A stretch of 24,189 nucleotides of DNA from Rodentolepis nana (lineage: Eukaryota > Platyhelminthes > Cestoda > Cyclophyllidea > Hymenolepididae): assembly GCA_900617975.1 (NCBI GenBank), contig UZAE01012400.1:19115-43303 (forward strand). The letters run 5' to 3'. This document shows positions 1 through 10,128 of this stretch, one piece after another. The translations under genes were made by a program, and so were the position numbers. The notes under the pieces are model-generated. The model saw only the letters and a program-made list of their open reading frames with translations. It was not told where the DNA came from and did no database searches. Within the stretch, counting starts at the first letter, position 1; every line of letters begins with the position of its first letter.

Positions 1-451
1 CGATTGGCTTCGCCAATGTTCCATCACTCAAGATTGGTCTTGGTACCGTTCTACGCTACAAGGTGATTGTACTATAACTGGTTGAAAAGCAATTCTCTTT
101 GATGATGTGCATGTTTATTAACGTCTTCCCGTTAGCCAATGTCGAAATCATTGATGTTTATTGATTCCAGCTTATTCAGAAAATGTACATTTGAATTATA
201 CAAAATGCGTTGTTTCATTTTCTGGTTTAGGGTGCTTTTCACGGAATTTAGAGCGATTGTTATAAAAGTAATCTTTGGGCGTAATGATGATATTTAATAG
301 TTTAAAATCAATTTTAGGTATTTTCTAGTTGGCATCAAATTTGAACGAGATTCGACAGTCAACCACTTCACAATTAGATGAGATTCTGAGGCGTTTGAGT
401 AATCTGAAGGAAGGGAGCTCAAAATCGGAGGATCTACAACCATTCAGCTAG
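1..451 (+). CDS. 3' end of an unrecognised protein gene (last two exons)
   Basis: Two exons join in frame. The first runs from the window edge to 62 (frame from base 3: IGFANVPSLKIGLGTVLRYK) and ends at the donor AAG|GTGATT. The second runs 329-451 after the acceptor TTTTCTAG, encodes LASNLNEIRQSTTSQLDEIL and continues to stop TAG at 449-451. Both junctions are phase 0 and the intron is 266 bp. The last 40 residues look like an amphipathic helix or short coiled coil (heptad-like LDEILRRLSNLKE) ending in a Ser-rich tail. I do not recognise the protein; the N-terminal part lies outside the window. An AATAAA at 611-616 follows. Seen: frame and splice sites. Inferred: that these are the final exons. 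Confidence 0.6.
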
Positions 452-610
452 TCTTTTCTGGCGTTGCCTCCTACGACTGCACCAATTAGCATCGGTCAAT
501 TCCACCAACCCAATTATCCCAAAGGCTATTTGAGAATCCCCCTCTTTTCACTTCCCTTCTCTCTTCCCTTCTCTCTCTCTCTCTTTGTCTTCTCGAGTTG
601 GTAATACCAA

Positions 611-616
611 AATAAA
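611..616 (+). promoter_or_regulatory. Polyadenylation signal of the first gene
   Basis: An AATAAA lies 160 bases after the stop at 451, just after a CT-rich tract at about 541-598. It fits the 3' end of the partial gene at 1-451. The rest of 452-1130 shows no coding signal and is read as 3' UTR plus the spacer to the AIP-like exon. Confidence 0.45.
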
Positions 617-1128
617 GGTGATACTAAATGATGTGAAAACCGATGACATTGGTTTGGAAATACAATGATTAATGACTAAAAATGTGTGCTTTTTGATCGA
701 AACCATATGTTTGTCTGTGATAGTCTGTTTATAACCTACAATGTTGCGTTAATAGTAGGGTGTGCGTTATCTTTCAGCACAACTTCGACATTCAGTGTTG
801 AGAGCGACCCATGAAATGGTGACCTTAGGAACTTTATGCCAACTTCACCCTGTCCTAGGTTTAAGTAAAAAATACTTTTGATTGAAAAAGGTTTACTTCT
901 TACCAGATATGCCTAATTGTTCACTCATTTTAGTGGTGTTGCATTAACTGGCTATTTTGTCTCATGTGAGGTAATAGGTTAGAGATGTGATGCAGAGAAA
1001 TGGCTGGATGAGAGCTTATCACTAAGACTGTTTCAGAGCAATTATATCACTAGAAGTTTTTTTCTTATGAGAAATCTGTACTCATATTTGAGTAGGGAGG
1101 TGTCTTATCTTCTCTACGTTTTCCTTCC

Positions 1129-1130
1129 AG
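1129..1130 (+). promoter_or_regulatory. 3' splice acceptor just before the AIP-like ATG (candidate spliced-leader site)
   Basis: A pyrimidine-rich tract ends in TTCCTTCCAG, and the ATG begins 3 bases later. Such spacing is typical of flatworm messages that receive a spliced leader; a 5' UTR intron would look the same. Confidence 0.4.
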
Positions 1131-1133
1131 GCC

Positions 1134-1706
1134 ATGAGTGATAAAGACAAGGATGAAATGACCAGGAAACAAGATGTGTCTTTACCAACCTCAGAGAACT
1201 CCGAAGTTTCAACTCATAGAGAATTGGGGGTGAAATCGAACCAAGAGGAAAGTAACTCTGGGAGTAGCAAATTAGCAAATAAGGACACCAATAAGTCTGT
1301 GAATCCTAAACACGGTGATGACTGTGATAATGGGCACTTTGACGACGGAGGAGTCAGCTCCAAGGAAGAGGGAGAAAGGTTGATTAGTCAAATGGCCAAT
1401 GCTCTTCGTAAGGCCCGACAAGATGGTCTTCCTCAGTCTTCGAACAAGAAACCCCCACTGTCAGCCGCCTCCACTTACCTGATGAATCACAATATTCGGA
1501 AGAGGATTCTTCATATTGGCAAGCCCTCCAAGTTGCCTGCTGAATGCACTGCATCCGGTGGTGGAATTGCCTATCCAATACACACCAAGTTCATCTTTAA
1601 TTACCGAATCGGCGATCCGGATACACCGGAGGACTTTCTGGATGATCATACTAAGAAGTATGGAAAGAAGATGGAGTTGTATAGTGGAAACGACTTTCAG
1701 ATTGAG
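1134..1706 (+). CDS. AIP-like (FKBP/TPR immunophilin) first coding exon; rest of gene not found
   Basis: The exon encodes 191 residues from ATG 1134 to the donor GAG|GTGAGT at 1706/1707, phase 0; read unspliced, the frame stops at 1742. Residues 1-110 are a polar, acidic, low-complexity extension. From about residue 118 the sequence follows the start of the AIP/XAP2 FKBP-like domain: NIRKRILHIGKPSKLP matches GIQKRVIQEGRGELP of the family, and DDHTKKYGKKMELYSG matches DDSRARGKPMELIIG. AIP proteins are Hsp90 co-chaperones with an FKBP-like fold and three C-terminal TPR repeats. Neither the rest of the FKBP fold nor any TPR exon was found downstream before the next + strand gene. The ATG lies 3 bases after the acceptor TTCCTTCCAG, so it probably opens a trans-spliced or 5' UTR-spliced message. 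It could be a live gene with distant exons or an orphaned fragment. Confidence 0.7.
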
Positions 1707-1801
1707 GTGAGTTATGTGGTCTTTGCGAACAGAATTTTCTAAGGTGAGTATTTGAGAATAAGCTTGGTATTTACTCTTATTTGTTAATATCGGAAAGGTT
1801 T

Positions 1802-1820
1802 GGGGTTGGGTGGGGTGGGG
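1802..1820 (+). other. G-quadruplex-type G-run cluster
   Basis: GGGGTTGGGTGGGGTGGGG has four runs of at least three G with loops of 1-2 bases on the + strand. It lies about 95 bases after the AIP-like exon donor, so in RNA from this strand it would be intronic. Purely a sequence motif; no function is shown. Confidence 0.5.
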
Positions 1821-2114
1821 TGGAGTTGACCAATTGCAGGCATTTTCTATAAATAGTCACCTTATACTCCAAAGTGAGCGGAACGACCATCATTAGTATA
1901 CTTACGCTCTCATTATACCTATGCGATTTCCTTCGATAAACTCTTTAATGCACTCCTTTGTTTCTTATTACAATTACCATCACACTCTTGCACATTCAGC
2001 TGAAGCTACTCCTTGGCCGAAAAATCCTCTTCTCTTTATTGCAACCTCTCTCTTTCTCTCCAATGTGGATGGGAGTATGTGAAATTTCGGTTGACTATAT
2101 TACAATTCTGTGGA

Positions 2115-2457
2115 TATTTATGTATTTATTTCAAATGGCAAGCGTTTTCATAATCACCATTAGCCCTTTAACTGACCTCAGGCTTCACAGAGGAGGAGGA
2201 ACATCAAAGTGACAAAAAGTCGAGAGAGAGGGGGGGGGGACACAGTAATGATTTACATATGTAAAAGAGACAAACAAACACAAATTCGTAGAAAAGATAA
2301 GATGAGTACTGTGCAAGGGGTCGAAAATGACATACAGTGTGGTCATTGTAGTTTGAAATCGAAGGTCAACTGCCGAATAATAGACTTTTATGTCGTATGA
2401 GTACAAGTTGCCCAGGGTGCACTACGTGGAGATAAGTCTATCGCACACCCCCCCCCC
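2115..2457 (-). repeat. SINE-like dispersed repeat, copy A
   Basis: Member of the family defined by copy F (22694-23013). Read on the minus strand it starts GGGGTGTGCGATAGACTTA (around 2457, merging with a C-run), continues through the CACGTGGTGCACCCTGG-like block, the A/C-rich middle and a C-run, and ends with GGGCTAATGG and the AT-rich tail TGCCATTTGAAATAAATAC. The short ORFs in this stretch come from the repeat. No convincing target-site duplication was found. Its 5' end faces copy B across about 600 bp. Confidence 0.7.
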
Positions 2458-3059
2458 ATCACCACCACCCCACTCCCATAATGCAAAATAACAGCGTTCA
2501 ATTTGACGTACAATACGAGGGAACAAGTGCAGACTCCGAAACCACTCTCTAAATTCTTGAGAAGCGAATCTTGTCATTTCCATGATGAAGAATTATTCCC
2601 ACTCAATGGGGTGGACTTCTGGCAACAAACTTCGGCCATAACTGTTTTGCACAGTGGCCAAATCCAATTCTAAATAAATTAACCCACATTCAATCCTAAT
2701 TTAAGTACCTATTAGCAACCGACTACAAATGGCAGAAATTGCTTAATAGCTTGGAAGGCCTTTCAGTTTTAATGAAAGAAAAGCAGGATGCAATGTCTAT
2801 TACTTTCGCTGACCCTTAACAATAAAACAGGATTTTAAGTTCAAAAAGGTGCTGAGAAAATGTTGTCTTAACATAAACTAGATTCAGACATCTGCTCGTA
2901 AAGTGCATGACATTTGATTGTTATCATTATTGTATAATTACGGAATGAGCTTGTAAGACCATAAAAAGGTCAAATAAGGTCACTAAGCTACTTTCAGCCG
3001 CAATGGCAAAAAAGGCCCCATGTAAGTGCTACAAAACCTCGACAAATAATTCGAATAGT
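2458..3059. other. Spacer between inverted repeat copies A and B; nothing recognised
   Basis: About 600 bp of AT-rich DNA, starting with a C/A-rich CACCACCACCCC stretch. There is no long ORF on either strand and nothing resembling an AIP exon. Confidence 0.5.
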
Positions 3060-3400
3060 GGGGTGTGCGATAGACTTACCCCCATATGGTGCACCCTGGA
3101 CAACATATACCCATTCGGCAGAAATATCTATAAACTGGCAATTGACTTCTCACCCCAAACTACCACGACTCCACTGTTTGTTATATTCGAGCACTCTCGC
3201 AGTACTCACCTTGCCTCTCACCCAAACCTTAGTATCTGTCTCTTCCAACTGTGAGTCACTTTCCTGTCCCCCATCACCACCACCACACCCCACCCCTCCC
3301 GACTTTTGTGACGTTGATGCACCTCACCTCTATGAAGCCCCAAGTCAACTAAAGAAACGGCTAATGATAGCTATCATAAATACTGCCATAAGACTACGTA
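3060..3400 (+). repeat. SINE-like dispersed repeat, copy B
   Basis: Starts GGGGTGTGCGATAGACTTAC, carries the GTGCACCCTGGACAAC block, the CTGCAGTACTC-like middle and a C/A-rich tract, and ends with CGGCTAATGATAGCTATCAT and a weak AT-rich tail. It is in the opposite orientation to copy A, so the two could pair as a large inverted repeat. The overlapping ORFs at 3003-3408 are made by the repeat and are not treated as genes. Confidence 0.7.
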
Positions 3401-3696
3401 GAATGTAAGATAGTATTTCACTTTGAACACATTAGAATGGAACAAGAATTCCATAACAAGACAAAACAGAAAAGCCCATCTACAAGCCAATTTCCCTTAT
3501 GAGCGACACAAATAACTAATTAGACTAATTAAAAACCGACAAATTCAATAGCATATAATACGCAATTCAGTAGCTATGGTCACCAGTCAGCAGAAACAAT
3601 ATACAAGATAACATGATCCCCAAGTTCCCCACGTGCATACCATTCATCAAATTAATAACAATTAAAAAGGAAAAGAATTCAAATACAAGATCTCAT

Positions 3697-3702
3697 TTTA
3701 TT
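3697..3702 (-). promoter_or_regulatory. Polyadenylation signal of CIR1
   Basis: TTTATT on the + strand reads AATAAA on the minus strand, about 70 bases after the CIR1 stop. Confidence 0.5.
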
Positions 3703-3771
3703 TCAACAATAACACAACAAAAAGCAAATCACAAAGGTCACACACTGTACAGGGGATTTGGGGAGAAGTGG

Positions 3772-4557
3772 TCAATGACGAGAAGAATGCTTATCTTTCT
3801 TATGCTTTTCCTTCTTCACTTTCTGTGCTTTAGAGGATCCGGAACCACTGTCAGAGGAAATCTTACTGAGTTTCCTTAGAAGCTTTTCACGTTGCCTTTC
3901 GCTAAGTGATTTGAGAAATTCCACTGTCAATTCATGTTCCACGGCTTTCGGATCAATGTTCGTACAGTTAGAGGCAGCTTGTTTCGCCTTGCTTATCATA
4001 TCACTCAAACCAGACGCTTCTGTGGACTTTTTAAAGACCAATCCTTCCTTACGCAGATGCGTCTTAGCACTATCGATCGAACGCAGATTTCCTTCCTTAG
4101 CCGGTTCCTGCGTAAAGGATTTGCCGTAAAGAGGACATATACGATCGGTGTTCAAGTGACCCCACTGTTTGCAACGCATGCAGCGAACATTCCTCACTTC
4201 GATGCCGAAAGGTTGATCCGTAACATCGGCGGAATTCTTGCAGTAGGTTTCACGTGGTGCGTTGTACTTACGTTGCCACTCAAACTTCACTTCATTCTTG
4301 TCATTCGATTCCTTCTCTGGCTCCATTATAGCAGGTTGGTCGTACATCCAAGCCAAACCCAATTTCGCCTTCTCATCACCAAGTAAAACGCGATTCTCCA
4401 GGACTTCCTGTTCACGCTGATACTGGATAAGTCTCTCCTGTTCCTTTTTGCTATCAAACTCCTTTTCCTGTTCGGCCATCCACTTTCTTTTGATATTTTC
4501 AAAATTAGTAGGATGGAAAAACTTCTTGCACATATAATTATTGTATCCTTTCCCCAT
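3772..4557 (-). CDS. CIR1: CIR1-like protein (corepressor interacting with RBPJ), intronless
   Basis: Single 261-residue ORF. An in-frame ATG lies 48 bases upstream, but I start at 4557 because MGKGYNNYMCKKFFHP matches the conserved family start MGKSFANFMCKKDFHP. Residues 9-45 form the Cir_N domain (KRKWMAEQ), followed by the LLGDEKAKLGLAWMY block, the KFEWQRKYNAPRETY block, DQPFGIEVRNVRC, and a CCHC zinc knuckle with C126, C129, H134 and C141. After this come the EFLKSLSERQREKLLRKL helix and a Ser/Lys tail. Family members bind CBF1/RBPJ in Notch-target repression and associate with splicing factors in the nucleus. The human protein is about 450 residues; the long RS/KKRK tail is reduced here. 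The absence of introns contrasts with all well-modelled neighbours. The AATAAA at 3697-3702 serves as its 3' signal. Domain order and motifs are seen; function is by family. Confidence 0.93.
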   Translation of the reverse strand: MGKGYNNYMCKKFFHPTNFENIKRKWMAEQEKEFDSKKEQERLIQYQREQEVLENRVLLGDEKAKLGLAWMYDQPAIMEPEKESNDKNEVKFEWQRKYNAPRETYCKNSADVTDQPFGIEVRNVRCMRCKQWGHLNTDRICPLYGKSFTQEPAKEGNLRSIDSAKTHLRKEGLVFKKSTEASGLSDMISKAKQAASNCTNIDPKAVEHELTVEFLKSLSERQREKLLRKLSKISSDSGSGSSKAQKVKKEKHKKDKHSSRH

Positions 4558-4859
4558 TATAGAAGAAATGTAAAGACAGCAGCAACACACACAACAGATC
4601 AACAAGTATCTTGTCCAATAAATGGATGGTATAAGGTTAGACTAGTACATTAAAACACATAAATTGTTCATTGAAATAAAAACCCTGAATACATCATATG
4701 TTGCTCGAATTTTCAAATTTTATTAAATAATAATGTCACAAAATAATAGCAGAAAGTTTATTGTTGTATCATATTTATTGGCTTTTATTTCTTCCAATTA
4801 CACTCACTACCTATACGATGGGGTAAGCACGAAAGTGTGTACTTTATGCAAATAAATGG

Positions 4860-4860
<1 letters not shown>

Positions 4861-4890
<30 letters not shown>
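4861..4890. repeat. TA/TG microsatellite
   Basis: Eight TA units (4861-4876) run directly into seven TG units (4877-4890). Simple alternating purine-pyrimidine repeat. Confidence 0.9.
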
Positions 4891-4891
<1 letters not shown>

Positions 4892-7375
4892 ATACACAAG
4901 TGAGTGTGTGGGATATACTGTGTATACTAAGATATTCATTCAAGTACCGAGCAAATAGCAAAACTGTCGTAGATGACTAGTCTGTGAATGAGATTGTTTC
5001 TTTAGAGTCGGGAGACTGGTTATAGTCTTTTGTGAGGTTAATTTGAATTCCTGATTGTGAAATGCGGAGTCCCCATTCATTAGATGCACGATTACAATTC
5101 TTAAAGGACTACATCTGAACATAGATCTCTACAGATTTGAAGGATCATTGCTTTGAAAAAGGTGACCTCTACATCAAGAATCTTTAGGTGCTTATTTTTA
5201 TTGCGCTAAGTTAATCCAGGTTTTGATTAGTTCTAGACGCGAAATGTCATCTCTCTGCTGTCGAATCGGTCTAATTTCCTGTTGAACTAAGCCGTGAGTC
5301 AGTTCGTGTCTTTGGCTTCTTTTCCATCATCTGCGGTCTAATCCGGTAGTGCAAAGGTGATGGCAGCATTACGCATCCAATTCACTAAACTTACATCCCA
5401 TTTAGTTAGAATTCATGCCACAAAACGGAAGCTGGGATGGAATATGCGTTGACATTCTCATTGGTCTCTATGTTGGTGCCTATCTGTGCGTTCTTAGCCA
5501 ACATTTTCATCCATATTGATGAGTGCTTTGCTATCCCAATGGGTACGAGAATGGAGGTCTCTTATTCCAGACATTTGGAGATATCACCCCTCATTATGTG
5601 GTTGGTGGGTGAAAATCGAAAGCGTATAGATCACAACATGCTAAGGTATGAAGCAAGTTGTAACAGAGGTATACAATTAGTGTATTACCCCTGAAACGGT
5701 TTCTGGCCAGTGGACATTTGCGTTTTTTGATATTGGGCACCAGTAATTAAAGGCAATTATTATGGAACTTCTTAAAATAAACTAGTTCCCCAAATGCACA
5801 ATATTACTCGTCATTGGACAGTATTATCTTTATATATGTAAAACACGTGTTCGCTTACGAATGGTTTGAAAAATGGATTCCATCAAATTTATCTAAACTT
5901 AATTTTTTGAAAAACCATTTGTTTGAGGGAAATATCCGACAATTTTTTTCCTACTTACCAAAAATTGACACACATAGGGACTTGCGGTTCCAACTTGATA
6001 CAGTATAACAAAATCTTCCATGTTACACATAAAACATTTTAAATTAATGGGCAAAATTTCGCTTTGAATTATAAATGCTATTGGTAAGTTCAGATAAAAT
6101 TAGTATTTTTTCGAATGTCAGGCAAAAAATAGATCCTGAGATAATAGTAAAGTTGAGTGATGATGATGATGATGTAGTGGAGGTCACACAAGTAAGCCTT
6201 TACCAAATCTCAGAAATACTTTCTATGACAAAATTCCCATGTATGATTTTGTTCGCAAAATTAGCTGAGCCACATCAATAGTACGGAAGAGGGTATAAAG
6301 TGGACAGTGTTCATTCTGATTGCGTGTCACAGTGGCACAAAGATCGGTCATTAAAATAAAAGCAAAAGGTGCGCTAGCAATGCAGTGGTCATTGATTAGT
6401 GATTGACCACACCTCCGAGGCTGTTCTAGCACGTATGAAACTTCTTTACTCAGCCTTGGGAGAGTTGTGAAATCCGTAGGAATTTAAACAAATAATAAAA
6501 GTCTACAATTATCTCTTAACGTTGTCATTACAAGCCCCAATTAAGAGTATTTCCGTTGGCAACTATTATTATTCGCTATTCTAAGTCCTCATACCTGAGA
6601 AAACCATTTAAGGCGAAAACCGGTTATGAATTCTTTTTCTTAATATTCGAGATCCGTTCAAGTGGTTCCGATATTTTACATAACTCCATCTTTTTTTCAT
6701 AATGTTAATCAAAGTGTCTCGGTATTCTTATGAATTATGCTGCTTCTTAGTATCAGCGAAAGTTCAACATCTCGATGGATAGGGAATGTTGCTTTACTGC
6801 ATCTGATATGGTAACGCTCGATTTTGAGGAACTTTAACTCACAAATTGCTTTAGGAGTTTCGCTGAGTCAGACCACCTAGCATAACATTTCAAGCGGCTC
6901 AAGTAGGGGCATCAGATGTGATGAAAAAGACACTTTAGGAAGGATCATATGGATCTCCTTTTGAGCAAATTCGCTTAAACGGAAATGTGTCCTTGAGCCT
7001 TCCTTGACATACTTCTCTGGGTGATTATAGGTCACTACATCTTTTGGCTGACAATTTATATAAGCAACAGATTTTGACTGATTTATATGCCACCCAGAAA
7101 CCACTGACTAACGATGACTGCGTTTCCAATGTTCAAGATTTTCGATAGATGTAAGCTCAGTAGTGAGCTCGCGTCCACTTCGGAAAGCATTTTACAGCAT
7201 TAATTCTTGTTTGAGTAGTAGAATAATGGAGCATTTGCGACGAATAACCAGAATTCTGTCATCCGCTTCACTGCCTATCAATATCATGCTGAAGTGTTAA
7301 AGTTAAAACTTGACCTATTCACAGATATTTGTTCAATAATCTTTAAATCATTGAAGAATAAAGTTATGCAGAACG

Positions 7376-7735
7376 CAACACTAACATGGCCGAACCAAGG
7401 TACCTCACGTGCTCTAGAACGCTCTAGAGCGAGAGGTGTACCACTGACCCATAGCCATCAAGTGCGACATGCTGACAATCGTGTTAGGAAGCATGTGCAG
7501 TGTGAGCACATTGACCTCTCAGTCATTTGACAATCAATGGTTACGGCAAAGTCAGCCTAGCCAGAAGTGTATTTTAATGACTAAGACCTGCGTTCGTGCC
7601 ACATGACCCGATCGAACGTATTGTACGCCAAATGTCTGTTACCGCCATATCGTCGAGGTGCCCTAGCTGCCTTTGGGAGCTCTTCTCTACTGGGGGATCT
7701 TGCCACAGGGCTTACTGAGCATGAATCAAGGCTTA
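7376..7735. other. GC-richer island of unknown origin
   Basis: This block stands out from the AT-rich flanks and contains the perfect 12-bp palindrome CGCTCTAGAGCG at 7420-7431, with a near copy of its core (CTCTAGAAC) just before. Frames open on both strands (7603-7800 plus, 7581-7805 minus) but show no recognisable family. It may be a decayed mobile element; this is inference only. Confidence 0.3.
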
Positions 7736-8568
7736 TTCTTGTAATAAACCACCACAAACTCATTTGCACAATTTTTGTTCTGAATTTAAGTAACAAGTAA
7801 AACACATTTAACTTCCACTATTCTTTCATACTGTGCTAAGTTTAGTGGGAATCCACCAAGCTCATCAATTTCTGGAGTTGTGAAGTGGAAAATTCACAAG
7901 AATAATCGCCTCTTATTAAGCTAATCTAACTCCTAATTATACTATCGTCGTTTATGCAGATATCGATGAACAACATCGAGGTGTCTTTGGATAGAAAGAG
8001 GCCCGAAAACAAATTTAGTCGAAAGAAATACTATTTTACTTCATCATAATACACTTTCATTGCATAACAGATTGGTTTGGGTTTAATGAAACCCAGACTT
8101 TTCAAAGCATAACCCGAGATTGTAATGCCAGTATGTCTCTATATTAAGATAAGAATGATTGACCTAAGACTGTCTATAATGCGCTCAGACTAGCGTTGGA
8201 TTGAAAGAGCACTATTAAAAGTTTGATATAGAACGAACACTTGAAGGCAGTAATTTCATTTTTGAAATGCTTTCAAGAAGAGAATATCAACGAAAACAAT
8301 CTTCAAAGACATGGAAGAGTAATGGTACAGAACAAAAAATATATAACAATTAAAGAGAGAAAATGTAAAAATAGTGGCGTCAAAAGGCTGTTTATTGAAA
8401 CTTGCAACATGGAACAATATAAAAATTGAATGTATATCGATTTATATCTGGTCGCATATCAAATTGAAAATTTTGCAAATCTCTTTCATTAAAAACTATT
8501 TTATTACCAAACCACTAATCAAGGTCATTGTCTAAATTAAGTAACCCTTTGAGTTACACAATATTGTT

Positions 8569-8570
8569 AG
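8569..8570 (+). promoter_or_regulatory. Splice acceptor just before the BTB gene start
   Basis: ATATTGTTAG is followed after 3 bases by the tandem start ATGATG at 8574. Candidate spliced-leader acceptor or 5' UTR intron end. The pyrimidine tract is weak. Confidence 0.3.
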
Positions 8571-8573
8571 TAA

Positions 8574-10128
8574 ATGATGGGGTCCGTTCGAAATAATGAG
8601 GATAACTCCCTGTATTTCTCTGCTGTTCAAGACAAGATGTATGATTATTACAAAGAAGGAAAGTTGGTGGATGTTACGTGGAGAGTCGGTTCCAAGGAGG
8701 AAGAAGTGAACGCACATTCTTCAGTTTGCGCCTTGTCTTATCGTCTAAAAGAACTTCTTTTAGCACACCGTGGTGATGGAAGTAAACGCATCATTCGAAT
8801 CCCTTCAAGTCTGACTAACTCAGCAGACGAACTGAAATCACTGCTCTTTCTGGCATACACGGGAATGTTGGAAGAAAATCGGTCAATAGCCGAGTATATC
8901 GAACTGTGTGAAAGGTTTGATATGCCTATAGGATATGCTGTGTGTTCTGGTGCTTTACGTGTACTTTTCATGAGAACTCTTCTTCAGCCAAGTGTCAATG
9001 TAGAAGAGCAGAAAACTCTCCAACGTATTTTTGTTGATGTCTTCGAGAAAACGACCTCCATGGAAGTTCGCCAGACTATGTTGGATATGTTTAGAATGCA
9101 TCCCTTAATCTTTAACAGTAAGGAGATCCTTTCATTATCACACCTTTTAGATCCCCTGTGTCTTTCAAAAGTCCCCCTAGACTGGATCCTAAAAGTAATC
9201 GAAGAGAAAAGTCTTTGGATGCAGAGTACAGAGGGCTATATCTATTTTGGGAGAAGCTACGTAAAGGAAGTTAATAAAGTAGTGTTTTCTTTCTACTTAN
9301 ATTCATGGTGCAATCCCAATTCCAATCGAGTTTAAATCAGAAGAATCAATGTTGGGTAAGGATGCCATAATCGACTGTGATTTGTTAATTATTTAGCTCC
9401 ACTTTGCCTGAAGGACCCGATTAATGGTTCATATGGTTACCATTCGTACGCATATGACTACAAGTAAATGTCCATATATATTGGCATTTAATGAGATTTT
9501 AGCTTTTCAGAGCTACGGGGCTCCAAGGTTTCTTGCGAAAAACATCCACCCAATGAATGGAAGGTGTGTGCCATAACTGGCCATGTAAGTCGTTCCTGGG
9601 ATAACAAACAGGTTCTGGCAGGTAAGGTATAAGACCTATTTTTGATTATTGCACCAATAGGACTTGATATAACTTATGAAAATCTGATTACTGGATTGAA
9701 GGAAGAGGTACTGTGGGGATATGAAAATGAGGAACTTTACACAAAGTGATCAAATAAATAAGCCAAACTAATCCTTCTTTAGAAAAACAATTCAAGTTCC
9801 GGACGATGACATTATCACTGGCGTGATAATCAATAGTGGATGGTTGATCGATAAATTGGTGTTTACCACACTCCGAGGAATGCATCTGGATGCTTTGGGT
9901 GGTTCTGACGGTGGAAATGTAACAGTAATTGAACCATCCAACTTTTGGGGCAACAACGAAGACGGCAGCCCACTGGTTGCCTTCCATGGTATAAGTTACA
10001 TCAATATCAAATCACGTGGACAAACTTTTATAAACAGGGTCAAATTTCGATTCTCTTGTGTGGACAGAGAAGTTGTTCTCAGATTAAATGAGAACGAAAA
10101 GGAATTTGCAAATGAGTTTGTTATTTAA
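8574..10128 (+). CDS. BTB/BACK-type protein with jacalin-like C-terminal domain, six exons
   Basis: Exons 8574-9260, 9301-9355, 9397-9463, 9503-9621, 9661-9745 and 9783-10128 join in frame to 452 residues. The introns are 40, 41, 39, 39 and 37 bp, all GT-AG if the N at 9300 is G. Residues about 12-110 form a BTB/POZ fold (LVDVTWRVGSKEEEVNAHSS, then FLAYTGMLEENRSIAEYIEL), and residues 130-225 resemble a BACK-like helical region. The last 115 residues, with ITGVIINSGWLIDKLVFTT and a GGSDGG turn, resemble a jacalin/ZG16-type beta-prism. BTB proteins often serve as adaptors, for example for Cullin-3; a sugar- or protein-binding role for the C-terminus is a guess. The second ATG at 8577 is an equally good start. 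A likely 3' signal AATAAA is at 10512-10517. The exon chain is firm; the jacalin label is weaker. Confidence 0.85.

Larger units (their letters stand above)
4891..8573. other. Intergenic region with no defensible gene
   Basis: About 3.7 kb of mostly AT-rich DNA. The ORFs are short (at most 85 codons) and match nothing I recognise. One stretch at 6043-6348 has splice-like signals: a donor TTG|GTAAGT at 6083/6084, an acceptor ending at 6121, and a donor CAA|GTAAGC at 6191/6192 around QKIDPEIIVKLSDDDDDVVE, with AATAAA near 6355. It could hold small exons, but a GAT microsatellite explains the acidic run. The stretch 7376-7735 is richer in GC than its surroundings. No RNA gene was seen. Confidence 0.4.

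Noticed and set aside
1958..2406. Open frames of 63-84 codons on both strands
   Set aside because: They have no ATG-anchored family similarity and largely overlap SINE-like copy A.
3003..3408. Two overlapping plus-strand frames
   Set aside because: Produced by SINE-like copy B and its flank; the other copies do not keep the frame.
3911..4386. Plus-strand frames of 72 and 150 codons
   Set aside because: Shadows of the CIR1 gene on the minus strand, whose reading frame matches a known family along its length.
5414..5518. Short frame containing SWDGICVDILIGLYVGAYL, considered as a membrane exon
   Set aside because: 34 residues only, without convincing splice sites or a partner exon nearby.
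6043..6348. Possible small gene with a 38-bp intron around an acidic DDDDDVVEV segment
   Set aside because: The splice signals are good, but the acidic run is a GAT microsatellite, the upstream exon has no clear start, and no family is recognised. Kept only as a note on the intergenic region.
7294..7805. Frames of 65-78 codons on both strands in the GC-richer island
   Set aside because: No recognisable protein, no ATG context and no splice partners; more likely repeat-derived.
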